NCBI RefSeq assembly: GCF_016888125.1
Contig: NZ_JACSWA010000463.1
Location: 1 to 50,987 of the forward strand
Length of the DNA: 50,987 nt
From: Spirulina sp. CCY15215
GTDB lineage: Bacteria > Cyanobacteriota > Cyanobacteriia > Cyanobacteriales > Spirulinaceae
Direction of reading: 5' to 3'
Shown here: in pieces, positions 7,522 to 16,212 of the stretch
How the letters are laid out: each line of letters opens with the position of its first letter
Position numbering within the stretch: the stretch's first letter is position 1
The notes under the pieces: generated by a model
Seen by the model: the letters and a program-made list of their open reading frames with translations, nothing else
What the model was told of the DNA's origin: nothing
The model's database searches: none
Translations under genes and position numbers: made by a program

Positions 7522-9444
7522 TCAAACATCTAATTCGGCTAATTCTAACCATCTTTCTGTTGCTTGTTCGATTTCTCCATTCAGTTTTGCCAGGCGATCG
7601 GTGAGTTCTTGTAATTTTGTGTAACCTTCGGGAGGATTATGATAAATTGTCTGTTCTAACTCGCTCTTTTCTGCTTCAAGTTGAGGAACTTTTTGCTCTA
7701 ATTGTTCTAGTTCTTTCCGTTGATAGTTAGAGAGACGACGGGGACGGCTTTGAATTTTAGCTTGCTTTGGTGATGTTTCTTTTTCTTTCTTTACCGTCGG
7801 TGTTTTTTCCTCCTTCGCTTCCATTTCTTCGGCTTGTTTATAGTCCAAATAAAGGGAATAATTGCCTGGATATTGGCGCAATTTTCCTCCTGGTTCGATC
7901 GCAAAGATAAAATCAACCACGCGATCGAGGAAATAGCGATCGTGGGAGACGGCGATCGCGCAACCGTTAAATTCTTCTAAATACTCTTCTAACACCCCTA
8001 AAGTCTGCACGTCAAGGTCGTTGGTGGGTTCATCGAGAATCAAAACATTTGGCGCATCCATCAATACTCGCAGTAAGAATAAACGCCGTTTTTCTCCTCC
8101 CGAAAGTTTGTTAATGGGGGCATACTGTTGATTAGGAGGAAAGAGAAATCGCTCTAGCATTTGTGAGGCGCTAATTTGCGTGCCGTCGGCGGTTTGCACG
8201 TAAGACCCAATCTCTTTAATGTAATCAATAACGCGCTGATTTTCCTCTAAGGCAGACCAAAGCGCGTCGGAGTGTTGGTCGAAGTAACCGATATGAATGG
8301 TACTGCCGATCTCTACCGTTCCCGTATCGGGGGGAATTTTTCCGGTAATAATATTCATTAAAGTTGATTTTCCCGCACCGTTACCGCCAATGATCCCGAT
8401 GCGATCTTCTGGGCTAAACTCGTAGGAGAAATCTTTGATGAGAAGGCGATCGCTATAGGATTTACTCACATTTTCCAGTTTGATGACCTTTTTACCGATG
8501 CGTCGTCCAGGGGTATCGATATCGACCTTGCCTCGGGCGGTTTTAAAGGTTTTATCCTGCATTTCATGGACGCGATCGATCCGCGCTTTTTGCTTGGTAC
8601 TGCGTGCTTTTGGACCGCGTTTGAGCCATTCCAATTCTCGCCGCAATACTCCTCTATGTTTGCGTTGACTGCTGGCCTCGGCTTCTTCTGCGAGGGCTTT
8701 TTTCTCGAGGTAGTAGGAATAATTCCCCGCGTAACCGTAGAGGTCCCCGCGATCGATCTCTAAAATACGGTTGGTGACGCGATCGAGGAAATAGCGATCG
8801 TGAGTGATCAGCAGTAATGCCCCGCGAAAGCCCTGTAGGTAGTTTTGCAGCCATTCTACCGATTCAGCATCAAGGTGGTTGGTTGGCTCGTCCATGAGCA
8901 GTAAATCGGGGTCTGAGAGCAAGGCTGTAGCGAGGGCGATGCGCTTGCGATAACCCCCAGAAAGATTGCCCACTCGCTCTTCAATGTCAGTAATTCCCAA
9001 CTTACTCAAGACAATTTTAGCATTAGTTTCCAGTTCCCATGCTCCCGTTGCCTCCATTTTTTCCCCGATCGCCGCTAAACGGGAGATAAGGCGATCGCGT
9101 TCTTTTCCTTCTACTTTGGCTATTTTCAGGGATAATGCTTCATATTCGCGCACCAAGTTCATTTGTTCGCTACTATCGGCGAAAACCTGTTCGAGGACGG
9201 TGCAATTTTCGTCCACTTCTGGCTGTTGGGGTAGATAGACAATTCTCGCCCCCGATCGCGTCAAGCGTTTCCCCCCATCAATAGATTCTAGCCCCGCAAT
9301 CATTTTCAAAAGGGTAGATTTTCCCGAACCATTGACCCCAATTAAACCGACTTTATCGCCATCTTCAACGCTAAAACTCGCTTCCCGCAGGATTTCTTTA
9401 ATACCAAAATCTTTTTTAATCGCTTGCAGGGTCAGGATACTCAT
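7522..9444 (-). CDS. ABC-F family ATPase, Uup-like
   Basis: Soluble protein with two ABC domains and no membrane segments, acting at the ribosome in the ABC-F family. Domain 1 has GVNGSGKST (Walker A), LSGGYRKR (signature) and LLLMDEPTNHLD (Walker B). An alpha-helical, Arg/Lys-rich linker follows (RKHRGVLRRELEWLKRGPKA...). Domain 2 has GGNGAGKST, LSGGEKRR and VLILDEPTNDLD. Residues about 530-640 form a charged coiled coil, as in the DNA/RNA-binding tail of Uup. Two tandem active sites and 640 residues fit Uup rather than the shorter EttA. It converges on the 402-residue gene with an 11-base gap and is divergent from the dynamin-like gene. Confidence 0.88.
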   Translation of the reverse strand: MSILTLQAIKKDFGIKEILREASFSVEDGDKVGLIGVNGSGKSTLLKMIAGLESIDGGKRLTRSGARIVYLPQQPEVDENCTVLEQVFADSSEQMNLVREYEALSLKIAKVEGKERDRLISRLAAIGEKMEATGAWELETNAKIVLSKLGITDIEERVGNLSGGYRKRIALATALLSDPDLLLMDEPTNHLDAESVEWLQNYLQGFRGALLLITHDRYFLDRVTNRILEIDRGDLYGYAGNYSYYLEKKALAEEAEASSQRKHRGVLRRELEWLKRGPKARSTKQKARIDRVHEMQDKTFKTARGKVDIDTPGRRIGKKVIKLENVSKSYSDRLLIKDFSYEFSPEDRIGIIGGNGAGKSTLMNIITGKIPPDTGTVEIGSTIHIGYFDQHSDALWSALEENQRVIDYIKEIGSYVQTADGTQISASQMLERFLFPPNQQYAPINKLSGGEKRRLFLLRVLMDAPNVLILDEPTNDLDVQTLGVLEEYLEEFNGCAIAVSHDRYFLDRVVDFIFAIEPGGKLRQYPGNYSLYLDYKQAEEMEAKEEKTPTVKKEKETSPKQAKIQSRPRRLSNYQRKELEQLEQKVPQLEAEKSELEQTIYHNPPEGYTKLQELTDRLAKLNGEIEQATERWLELAELDV

Positions 9445-9613
9445 AAGTTGGGGGAAAACAGGGAAATTGCCATTATCTCATTATGACATCGATTCGTCAT
9501 TATTTTTCTTTGCCAAAAATAGCGATCGCATCACTCACTCATGTTGATATAATATTCAGTGAAGTTAGACTATATCCAGCAAGTCACTATCACATTCTTT
9601 CGGTAAAAACAAG

Positions 9614-12073
9614 ATGAATTCAAATAACCCTCAATGCGCCAATCTTCAGGAACGAGTTACGATCTTATTGCAACTATTGCAACAAGAACCCTCTCTACGA
9701 ACCCAGCAAACATCAACGGCTGTAGAATCTTCTTTAAAGAAAGCGATCGCGCCAAAGTTTGAAATTGTCTTTGCTGGGGCATTTAGTGCGGGGAAATCGA
9801 TGCTTATTAATGCCCTATTAGAACGAGAATTATTATACAGTGCGGAAGGTCATGCCACGGGGACAGAATGTTCGATTGAATATGCAGAACCCGATCGCGA
9901 ACGAGTGGTTTTAACTTTTTTAAGCGAGGCAGAAATTCGCGAACAAGTTCAGATGCTTTGTCATAAGTTAAATTTAAACGCATCGGGGAACATTAATCAA
10001 GGAGAAATTCTCGATCTTCTGCAACAGGGGTGCGAAGCAATTATCGCGGCTGAAGGGGGAGAAAGCAAGTCAGAACGTGCTAAACAAGCAAAAGCACTCT
10101 CTCTCCTTTTAGAAGGATATATTAGCAATCGCGATCGCATTCAAACAATACGCAATGCGACTTATTCTATGGAACAGTTTAACTTTTCCAATTTAGCAGA
10201 AGCGGCGGGTTATGCTCGTCGCGGCAACAATAGTTCGGTGCTGAAGCGCTTACAATATTACTGTCATCATCCCCTTTTAGAAGATGGTAATGTTTTGGTG
10301 GATATGCCAGGAATTGATGCACCAGTGAAGAAGGATGCAGAGTTAACTTACAACAAAATTGAAGACCCCGAAACTTCGGCAGTAGTGACAGTATTAAAAC
10401 CCGCATCTGCGGGGGATATGACCACGGAAGAGACGGAGTTATTAGAGAAAATGCGAGCCAATTCCGGCATCCGCGATCGCGTTTTTTATGTTTTCAATCG
10501 CATCGATGAAACATGGTACAATGCTCAGTTACGTCAGCGTTTAGAAAGTTTGATTTCTAGTCAGTTTCGCGATACCAATCGCATTTACAAAACCAGTGGT
10601 TTACTGGGATTTTATGGCAGTCAAGTTAAAGAGACCAATAGTAGCGATCGCTTTGGCTTAGATTCTCTTTTTGTGGAAAGTGTCAAGGGAATTGGAGGGG
10701 AGGAAGATACGCCTCAATTTGTTAGTGCGTTTAACAATTATTGTGCCAATTCCGGCAAACTTTCTGGGAGTGAGTTTCGCGTTTCTGTGCATGGTTATGA
10801 GACTCCCAATGAAAATTATATTCGCATTCTCAGCGAATGGGGAAAACCTTTAATGGAACGCTTGATTCAAGATAGTGGAATTGAGGAGTTTCGCAGTGCC
10901 ATTACGCGCTATTTAACGGAGGAGAAACGACCGGAATTATTTTCTAATCTTGCGGACGATTTACAGCCGTTGTGCATTACGTTACGCAAGTATTATATCG
11001 CCAATCGTCAGGAATTAGAAAGCCAGCCTCGCGAAATTGATGCGATGAAAGCACGGGAATTAGAGCGCTTAAACCAACAATTACAAGATGTCGGACAAGA
11101 GTTTCAAGAGTATATGGAAGAGGAAATCAATCAAATTGTTATCAATGAAGATAGCTTATTTGAGTCTGATTTTCGCATTCTGAAAGAAAAAATGGTGAAT
11201 CGTTTGGATGAACTCTTACAAACATTTTCGGTTCAGGAAGCCTATGGACGCGCAACAAAAAGCCATCCACGCAATGCAACAGCACCATTATTAGCTGTTT
11301 TAGTAGAGGCGCTTTATTATCTTTCTAATCAACTAGAAGATGTTTTGATTGCTAATGTTAAAATGGTGGCAATGAATTTCTGTCAGCGCTTGTTAGAACG
11401 CTTACAAAAGACAGAACACTATCGCCAACTCTACCGTTTGTTGGGCAATGATGGAGGCATTGAGGTGAAAATTAAGCGCTTGCAGGATATGTTATGCGAG
11501 GCATTAAGTAGCGAGGCACGCACGGAATGCGATCGCTATGTTCGCGAAAGTCCTCGCTTTTACGATGAAGGGACATTTTCGATTTATCAATTTCGGCAAA
11601 CATTACAGCAAACTTCTCAAGGATATGACGCAGAAAGTATCATTGAGGCTGAACCTGCTATTCGTCAATTATTAAAGTTAGATTTTGAACCCAAGGTATC
11701 AAAGACAATTCGCCAGACTTTCCGCCAAACCGTGAATCAAACCCTAAAAACCCAAATTTTACCGATGGCTAAACAGCAAGCTGATGATATTTTACAACAA
11801 TATGATCGCGCTCGTTCTTATCTGGAACAGACACTAGAACAGGAGGCTGAAGAAAAAATTGCCAGCAACCGTCGCACTCAGGAAGAAATTGAAGCAAAAA
11901 TTGCTGAATATAATGATGCAGTGACGGACATTAATAATTGCTTACAATCCATGCAACTGTATGATAAGCAGTTACCTACTATCGCTGATACTGAGTTTGT
12001 TTCCCCGGTTGTTGACAATACGGTGTTAGAGGAGGAGTCAGACATTCAAGAGGAAGATGATTTCACTACATAA
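9614..12073 (+). CDS. Dynamin-like large GTPase
   Basis: The N-terminal 45 residues are helical, followed by a GTPase domain with G1 GAFSAGKS (55-62), a G2 threonine in ATGTECS, G3 DMPG (230-233) and G4 NRID (295-298). The large insertion between G2 and G3 and the long helical C-terminal region (about 430-800, many Gln/Glu/Arg, coiled-coil-like) are typical of bacterial dynamin-like proteins. Such proteins remodel or protect membranes; in cyanobacteria relatives have been tied to thylakoid or envelope membranes. No strong transmembrane paddle is evident, so membrane contact may be peripheral. It is a single gene with a very acidic C-terminus (EEESDIQEEDD). Confidence 0.85.
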   Translation: MNSNNPQCANLQERVTILLQLLQQEPSLRTQQTSTAVESSLKKAIAPKFEIVFAGAFSAGKSMLINALLERELLYSAEGHATGTECSIEYAEPDRERVVLTFLSEAEIREQVQMLCHKLNLNASGNINQGEILDLLQQGCEAIIAAEGGESKSERAKQAKALSLLLEGYISNRDRIQTIRNATYSMEQFNFSNLAEAAGYARRGNNSSVLKRLQYYCHHPLLEDGNVLVDMPGIDAPVKKDAELTYNKIEDPETSAVVTVLKPASAGDMTTEETELLEKMRANSGIRDRVFYVFNRIDETWYNAQLRQRLESLISSQFRDTNRIYKTSGLLGFYGSQVKETNSSDRFGLDSLFVESVKGIGGEEDTPQFVSAFNNYCANSGKLSGSEFRVSVHGYETPNENYIRILSEWGKPLMERLIQDSGIEEFRSAITRYLTEEKRPELFSNLADDLQPLCITLRKYYIANRQELESQPREIDAMKARELERLNQQLQDVGQEFQEYMEEEINQIVINEDSLFESDFRILKEKMVNRLDELLQTFSVQEAYGRATKSHPRNATAPLLAVLVEALYYLSNQLEDVLIANVKMVAMNFCQRLLERLQKTEHYRQLYRLLGNDGGIEVKIKRLQDMLCEALSSEARTECDRYVRESPRFYDEGTFSIYQFRQTLQQTSQGYDAESIIEAEPAIRQLLKLDFEPKVSKTIRQTFRQTVNQTLKTQILPMAKQQADDILQQYDRARSYLEQTLEQEAEEKIASNRRTQEEIEAKIAEYNDAVTDINNCLQSMQLYDKQLPTIADTEFVSPVVDNTVLEEESDIQEEDDFTT

Positions 12074-12151
12074 ACTCATAGGGGTGCAATTATTGCGCCC
12101 TTTCTGGGCTATTTTCTGCGATCGCACCGTCGTTCCGTCCTTAAAAAAATA

Positions 12152-12540
12152 GCTGAAAAATTGTTTCATTTTTACTTGACTTTATTGACTTGACAATGGT
12201 ATTATTACAGAGTGGGAGTGTGTGCGTTCCTGTAACCCCTTTCTGAGATAAGAAAGGAGTGGTAAAGAAGAACAGGAACAAAGAACAGAAAATATTGATA
12301 ACAAGCAAACATTGTTGTGATGATCTTGATGGTTTGGCGATCGCATAAGCTAAAACACATTTAAACAACGGATCGCTAGCGACCAAGATGGTCGCACTCC
12401 AAGGTTTTTGGGATTCTTGATAATGCCGTTTAGATGCTTAACAGCATAGGTTGGAAGATCATCTAATTTTGAATCATCTATTTGAATCGTCGATCCGTCG
12501 GGGATTGAAAATTCCCGTCTCATACTAAAAATCTAATGAG
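12152..12540 (+). repeat. Leader repeat, copy 1 (no gene attached)
   Basis: First of three related blocks before the HNH gene. It opens with an A/T-rich run and overlapping TTGACT/TTGACA boxes (12176-12195) ending in TATTAT (12200-12205), 18 bases from the first TTGACT, a plausible promoter. A G-rich stretch (GTGGGAGTGTGTGCG) and a hairpin (CCTTTCT, six-base loop, AGAAAGG) follow. The rest, including TGATCTTGATGGTTTGGCGA and a segment with AATCGTCGATCCGTC, is shared with copy 2. No open reading frame is supported. It ends in a short hairpin motif also found near 22.84 kb. Confidence 0.75.
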
Positions 12541-12790
12541 ATGAAAAATTGTTTAATTTTTACTTGACTTAGTTGACTTGACAATGGTATCCTTACAGAG
12601 TGGGAATCTGTGCGCTCCTGTAGACCCTTTTTTTAGCTAAGAAATAGTTAGAAAGAGGAACAGAAAAGAGGAACAGAAAAATTGATGAAAAAGCAAACAT
12701 TGTTTTGATGATCTTGATGGTTTGGCGATCGCAGGGGTTGAAAGATCATCTAATTTTGAATCATCTGTTTGAATCGTCGATCCGTCATCC
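12541..12790 (+). repeat. Leader repeat, copy 2 (no gene attached)
   Basis: Starts directly after copy 1 and repeats its promoter-like boxes (TTGACT near 12564, TATCCT as -10), the G-rich stretch, a hairpin-forming T/A stretch and the downstream TGATCTTGATGGTTTGGCGA and GATCCGTC segments, with an internal deletion relative to copy 1. A ribosome-binding-like GAGG and an ATG are present, but translation stops after seven codons. Confidence 0.75.
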
Positions 12791-12892
12791 CAAAAATTCA
12801 TTAAAATCGATTGGGGAAGTTTGCAAATGTGCTGTTTAACAAAATTCTCTATATTGGTTAAGGATATCTGTTTAGTAGTTAAGGAATGAGAT

Positions 12893-13044
12893 AAAAAAAT
12901 GTTTAATTTTTACTTGACTTTATTGACTTGACAATGATATCTTTACAGAGTGGGAGTGTGTGCGCTCCTGTAACTCCCTTTTTGGTTAAAAAATTAGTTA
13001 GAAATAAAAACAGGGAGGAAAGAATAAAGCATCTCAATAAACCA
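12893..13044 (+). promoter_or_regulatory. Leader repeat, copy 3: promoter and 5' leader of the HNH gene
   Basis: Same opening as copies 1 and 2: TTGACT (12914-12919), an 18-base spacer and TATCTT as -10, then GTGGGAGTGTGTGCGCTCC, where GGAG and CTCC can pair, and a T5/A5 hairpin. A purine-rich GGGAGGAAAG follows at 13014-13023. Here the leader runs into the HNH gene, which suggests that the repeated block is a promoter plus structured leader. Confidence 0.6.
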
Positions 13045-13287
13045 ATGGAAAAAACACCGAGAATTCCCATCCCTCCCTCCGTCCGTAAATATGTTTTTGA
13101 ACGAGACAACTATCAATGCCAGAGTTGCGGAACAAGTAATAAAGAAGTAAAATTGCAAGTCGATCATATAATTCCCCTTGCTAAAGGAGGAAGTAACGAT
13201 ATGAGTAATCTGCAAACCCTCTGTGGTGACTGTAACCAACAGAAAAGCGATCGCATCGATCGCAGATTTAAGCGTCATTTTAGTTAA
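13045..13287 (+). CDS. Small HNH endonuclease
   Basis: Eighty residues from the ATG at 13045, chosen because the family begins with a MxKTPRIPIPPxVRKYVF-like sequence; the longer frame would translate the leader repeat. It has the zinc-binding pair CQSCG and CGDC and the HNH core with VDHIIPLAKGG, Asn in MSNLQ and a final NQQKSD. These single-domain nucleases are common in cyanobacteria and are usually of unknown role; some lie in mobile DNA. The purine-rich GGAGG is about 25 bases upstream, further than usual. The stop overlaps that of the converging deacetylase-like gene by four bases. Confidence 0.85.
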   Translation: MEKTPRIPIPPSVRKYVFERDNYQCQSCGTSNKEVKLQVDHIIPLAKGGSNDMSNLQTLCGDCNQQKSDRIDRRFKRHFS

Positions 13288-14207
13288 ATATTCACAAATA
13301 CTTCCCGTGCGGCGCGATGTAAGAGAGAATGAAGATAAACTAAATCTTGCATATTTTGAGAATTATTCTTAGTATAACCGCCGCCAATAACCGCCGCAAC
13401 TGGATAACCAAAAGCCTTACAACTACTTAAAACCATGCGATCGCGTCGATAAATACCGCGATCGCTTAACGCTAATTTCCCTAAGCGATCGCCAACGTGA
13501 GGATCGACACCTGCATCATATAACACCAAATCCGGTTTCACTTCCGAGAGGAGATCGGGTAAATATTTAGCCAATATTTGCAAGTATCCCTCATCATCTA
13601 ACCCTACTGGGAGGGAAACATCGCGATCGCTTTTCTGTTTGCGGTGAGGAAAATTGTTTTCACAGTGCATTGAAAAAGTGAACACCGTGTCATCATCTTG
13701 GAAAATATAAGCACTTCCATCTCCTTGATGCACATCAAGATCGATAATCAGTATCTTTTCTGCTAAATTGAGATGTTGCAGGACACGAGAGGCGATCGCC
13801 AGATCATTAAAAATGCAAAACCCCGATCCATAGTCGGGAAAAGCGTGATGAGTTCCCCCTGCGGTATTGCACGCGATACCGTATTGTAGCGCTAATTGAG
13901 CCGTTAAAATCGTCCCTCCCACCGCAGTACAGGTGCGGGTGACTAAACCTAGACTCCAGGGTAAACCAATGCGTCTCTGTGCTTTTGGGGACAAACTTCC
14001 CTCGAGATAAGCCTTAACATAAGCGCGATCGTGTACCAACTCTAACCAATATTGCGGGGGAATTTCCGGGGTATGCACCCACTCAGGCAAAATAATTTTC
14101 TCTTTTAAAAGATATTCATAGAGAAGTTTAAACTTTGGCATCGGGAAACGGTGTTCCTCTGGTAAAGGAGTCACATAGTTAGGATGGTAAGCGATGGGAA
14201 GAATCAT
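13284..14207 (-). CDS. Histone-deacetylase-family hydrolase
   Basis: Zinc-dependent deacetylase fold (arginase/deacetylase superfamily). The paired histidines are in GGTHHAF (120-121), zinc ligands are Asp158 and His160 in DLDVHQGDG and Asp235 in DAGVDPH, and the glycine-rich GGGY closes the site. The 307 residues match bacterial class of AcuC/HDAC-like enzymes. The substrate is not known: acetylated polyamines, acetyl-lysine or acetoin-pathway proteins are possible. It follows the 67-residue conserved gene directly, with the stop of that gene next to its start, so the two are probably co-transcribed. Confidence 0.88.
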   Translation of the reverse strand: MILPIAYHPNYVTPLPEEHRFPMPKFKLLYEYLLKEKIILPEWVHTPEIPPQYWLELVHDRAYVKAYLEGSLSPKAQRRIGLPWSLGLVTRTCTAVGGTILTAQLALQYGIACNTAGGTHHAFPDYGSGFCIFNDLAIASRVLQHLNLAEKILIIDLDVHQGDGSAYIFQDDDTVFTFSMHCENNFPHRKQKSDRDVSLPVGLDDEGYLQILAKYLPDLLSEVKPDLVLYDAGVDPHVGDRLGKLALSDRGIYRRDRMVLSSCKAFGYPVAAVIGGGYTKNNSQNMQDLVYLHSLLHRAAREVFVNI

Positions 14208-14411
14208 TTAAACCGCAGTTACAGCAATACGTCCTTGTTTAACAAAGTGGAGAATGCGATTTACGGCTCTTCTTTCCTCGTCATCCAGACCTTCATCAAG
14301 AGCAGCAGCCATTAATCCGTAGCGATCGCTTAAAGTAAGAATACCTGTTTCTGTCGCAGAGGCAAAAATTTCCGAGATAGCACCGGGGATCAATTGGATT
14401 TGAGTCAACAT
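14208..14411 (-). CDS. Conserved small cyanobacterial protein, function unknown
   Basis: Sixty-seven residues starting MLTQIQLIPGAISEIF, which I recognise as the usual start of a small protein common in cyanobacteria; an upstream ATG at 14447 would add 12 residues. The sequence continues with LTLSDRYGLMAAALDE and ERRAVNRILHFVKQGRI, an amphipathic helical pattern that could form a small dimer. No function is known to me. It ends one base before the deacetylase-like gene starts, so the two are likely coupled. Confidence 0.65.
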   Translation of the reverse strand: MLTQIQLIPGAISEIFASATETGILTLSDRYGLMAAALDEGLDDEERRAVNRILHFVKQGRIAVTAV

Positions 14412-14681
14412 AGTTCTGAAAGGCTTTGTTTTCAATGATTCCATCATCTCTTATTTTATTGGATTTGTTGGTGATGGAATCTTGACAAAAACCGTGAACT
14501 TCGTCTCTTGCGGAGGCGATCGCATCTACCTTAAGATGTGAGTAAAATCACTGCTATATATTTCACAGGCGAGAATGCTTACCGTAATTCTACGGATGTT
14601 ACAATTTCAGGACAATGATAGACCTATGCAGATAGATGAGATTTTTTTGGGCTATCTTTTCGATTAGAGGAGGAAAAGATC

Positions 14682-15143
14682 GTGCAAACTCGGCTCAATT
14701 CTACCCATTCTCATCTTTACGATCGCGATTATTATCTGTGGCTACAAACAACCCTCGAGCAAATCAAAACAGGAAAACTCGAGCAAGTTGATTGGGTAAA
14801 CTTAATTGCAGAAATTGAAGACATGAGCAGACGAGAGAGAAAAGCTATCTTTAGCAATCTTAAAATTCTGCTCATGCACCTCTTAAAATATCAACATCAA
14901 CCGGAAAAACGCAGTAATAGCTGGTTATTTACAATTCTTGAACATCGTCAAAGAATTCTTGAAGACCTTGAAATCAGTCCCAGCTTGGGAAATTATTTAG
15001 TAGAATGTTATCCTAAAAGTTATCAAAACGCTAGAAAATTAACCTCTGTAGAAACAGGACTTTCTCTGAGTTATTTTCCCGAACTTTCTCCCTTTACCCT
15101 AGAAGAAACTTTAAACCCAGAATATTTACCCGCAGGAGATTAG
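14682..15143 (+). CDS. DUF29 family protein
   Basis: A 153-residue protein with the DUF29 pattern: LYDRDYYLWLQTTLEQIKTG, then VDWVNLIAEIEDMSRRERKA, a conserved LLMHLLKYQ helix and a C-terminal helix around ECYPKSYQNAR. DUF29 proteins are very numerous in cyanobacteria and have no settled function. The start is GTG at 14682, supported by a strong GAGGAGG ribosome-binding site about nine bases upstream. It converges on the YHYH gene with a 13-base gap. One of the last helices is followed by a proline-rich end. Confidence 0.85.
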   Translation: MQTRLNSTHSHLYDRDYYLWLQTTLEQIKTGKLEQVDWVNLIAEIEDMSRRERKAIFSNLKILLMHLLKYQHQPEKRSNSWLFTILEHRQRILEDLEISPSLGNYLVECYPKSYQNARKLTSVETGLSLSYFPELSPFTLEETLNPEYLPAGD

Positions 15144-15156
15144 AAATTGCATTTAT

Positions 15157-16164
15157 TTATTGTTGGGGAGGTCTTCTGCGAGGTGGAGGGAAAGGACGAT
15201 TTTCCCTTGGAGACGCTTCGCGATCGCGTCGTTGTTGACCATTTCCGGGTCCTCTTGGGGGTTCCTTGCGGAAACTATTATCGGGAGTCCCGCGAAAACA
15301 GCGAGCAACAAAAGGAAATTCCTCAGTAATGTAATAGTGATAAATCCCATTGCGATATTCTGGCGTTACACCCATCCGCCCATTACACTCATCTAAATCC
15401 CCCAATCCCGCAACATATTCATAATCTTGAGTAAAAGTACCATCATAAGTACCTCCCGGCCCCCCCGATCGCGTCCCCGACTTTAAGCGATAACTCGATC
15501 GCATTTTCCGGGTCCCGCTACCCGGATCTGTCGCGTTTTTGTAGCCATAAGCTGCATAAATAGGAAACCCGTCAGCAGCATAACCGAGAAGCTGCATTTT
15601 TTCACCATTACCCAAATTTTGGATCAATCCTTGCGGCACACCATGATAATGATAAGCACCGCCAGGTTGAACATGAGCATTATTTTGGTCTAAACCCAGG
15701 TCAATTTTGCCCGTAAGCGCCTCATAATTCCATCCTGAAGTATTTTGACCTCGACCCATTCTTCGTCCCTCTGGAGTCCAAAATTCGGCGGTGCCAGGGT
15801 CAAAAGGAACACCATTGAGAGCAACCCCAAATAACATCGGACCCCTGGCTAAAGTTGCGCGAGGGTTTGGGGTTGGGTTGAGGGGAACGCGAAAGCTATA
15901 ATTTTGGCTAGAAATACGGTTAGGATTGCCTTGATTGGGGAATTGTCCCGTTTCATGATCGGGAATGCCATTGGCTGCAATAATGCGATAATTCCCCTCA
16001 ATTTTCAGATTTGCAGCTTTGTTGGGCTGGGAAGAGGAAGTGTGCGATCGCTCTCGAATAGCTGAAGAAACTTTCGCCATTAATCCCGTTAAAGTCATTG
16101 CTAGAGACGATCCCAGCAAAACTAGCACCAAACCCGATCGCCATTTCTGTAAGTATTTTTTCAT
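15157..16164 (-). CDS. Exported YHYH-domain protein
   Basis: The start at 16164 gives MKKYLQKWRSGLVLVLLGSS, a clear signal peptide, with GAGG just upstream; the frame can be extended to a TTG at 16212. The mature part carries the YHYH signature in GGAYHYHGVPQGL, with VALNGVPFDPGTAEFW before it and GYAADGFPIYA after it, all typical of YHYH proteins. Their function is unknown; the His/Tyr cluster may bind metal. The last 45 residues are Pro/Arg-rich (RRDRE, PFPPPRRRPP). The gene follows the TpsB transporter by 48 bases on the same strand and may be secreted with that system. Confidence 0.8.
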   Translation of the reverse strand: MKKYLQKWRSGLVLVLLGSSLAMTLTGLMAKVSSAIRERSHTSSSQPNKAANLKIEGNYRIIAANGIPDHETGQFPNQGNPNRISSQNYSFRVPLNPTPNPRATLARGPMLFGVALNGVPFDPGTAEFWTPEGRRMGRGQNTSGWNYEALTGKIDLGLDQNNAHVQPGGAYHYHGVPQGLIQNLGNGEKMQLLGYAADGFPIYAAYGYKNATDPGSGTRKMRSSYRLKSGTRSGGPGGTYDGTFTQDYEYVAGLGDLDECNGRMGVTPEYRNGIYHYYITEEFPFVARCFRGTPDNSFRKEPPRGPGNGQQRRDREASPRENRPFPPPRRRPPQQ

Positions 16165-16212
16165 TTCCCTCGCAAATCTAGAAAACATTTTTTTCGATCG
16201 TAGCAGGCTCAA

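Noticed and set aside
12928-13044. N-terminal extension of the HNH protein
   Set aside because: It is the leader repeat read as protein; copies 1 and 2 have no such frame, so the leader is not coding.
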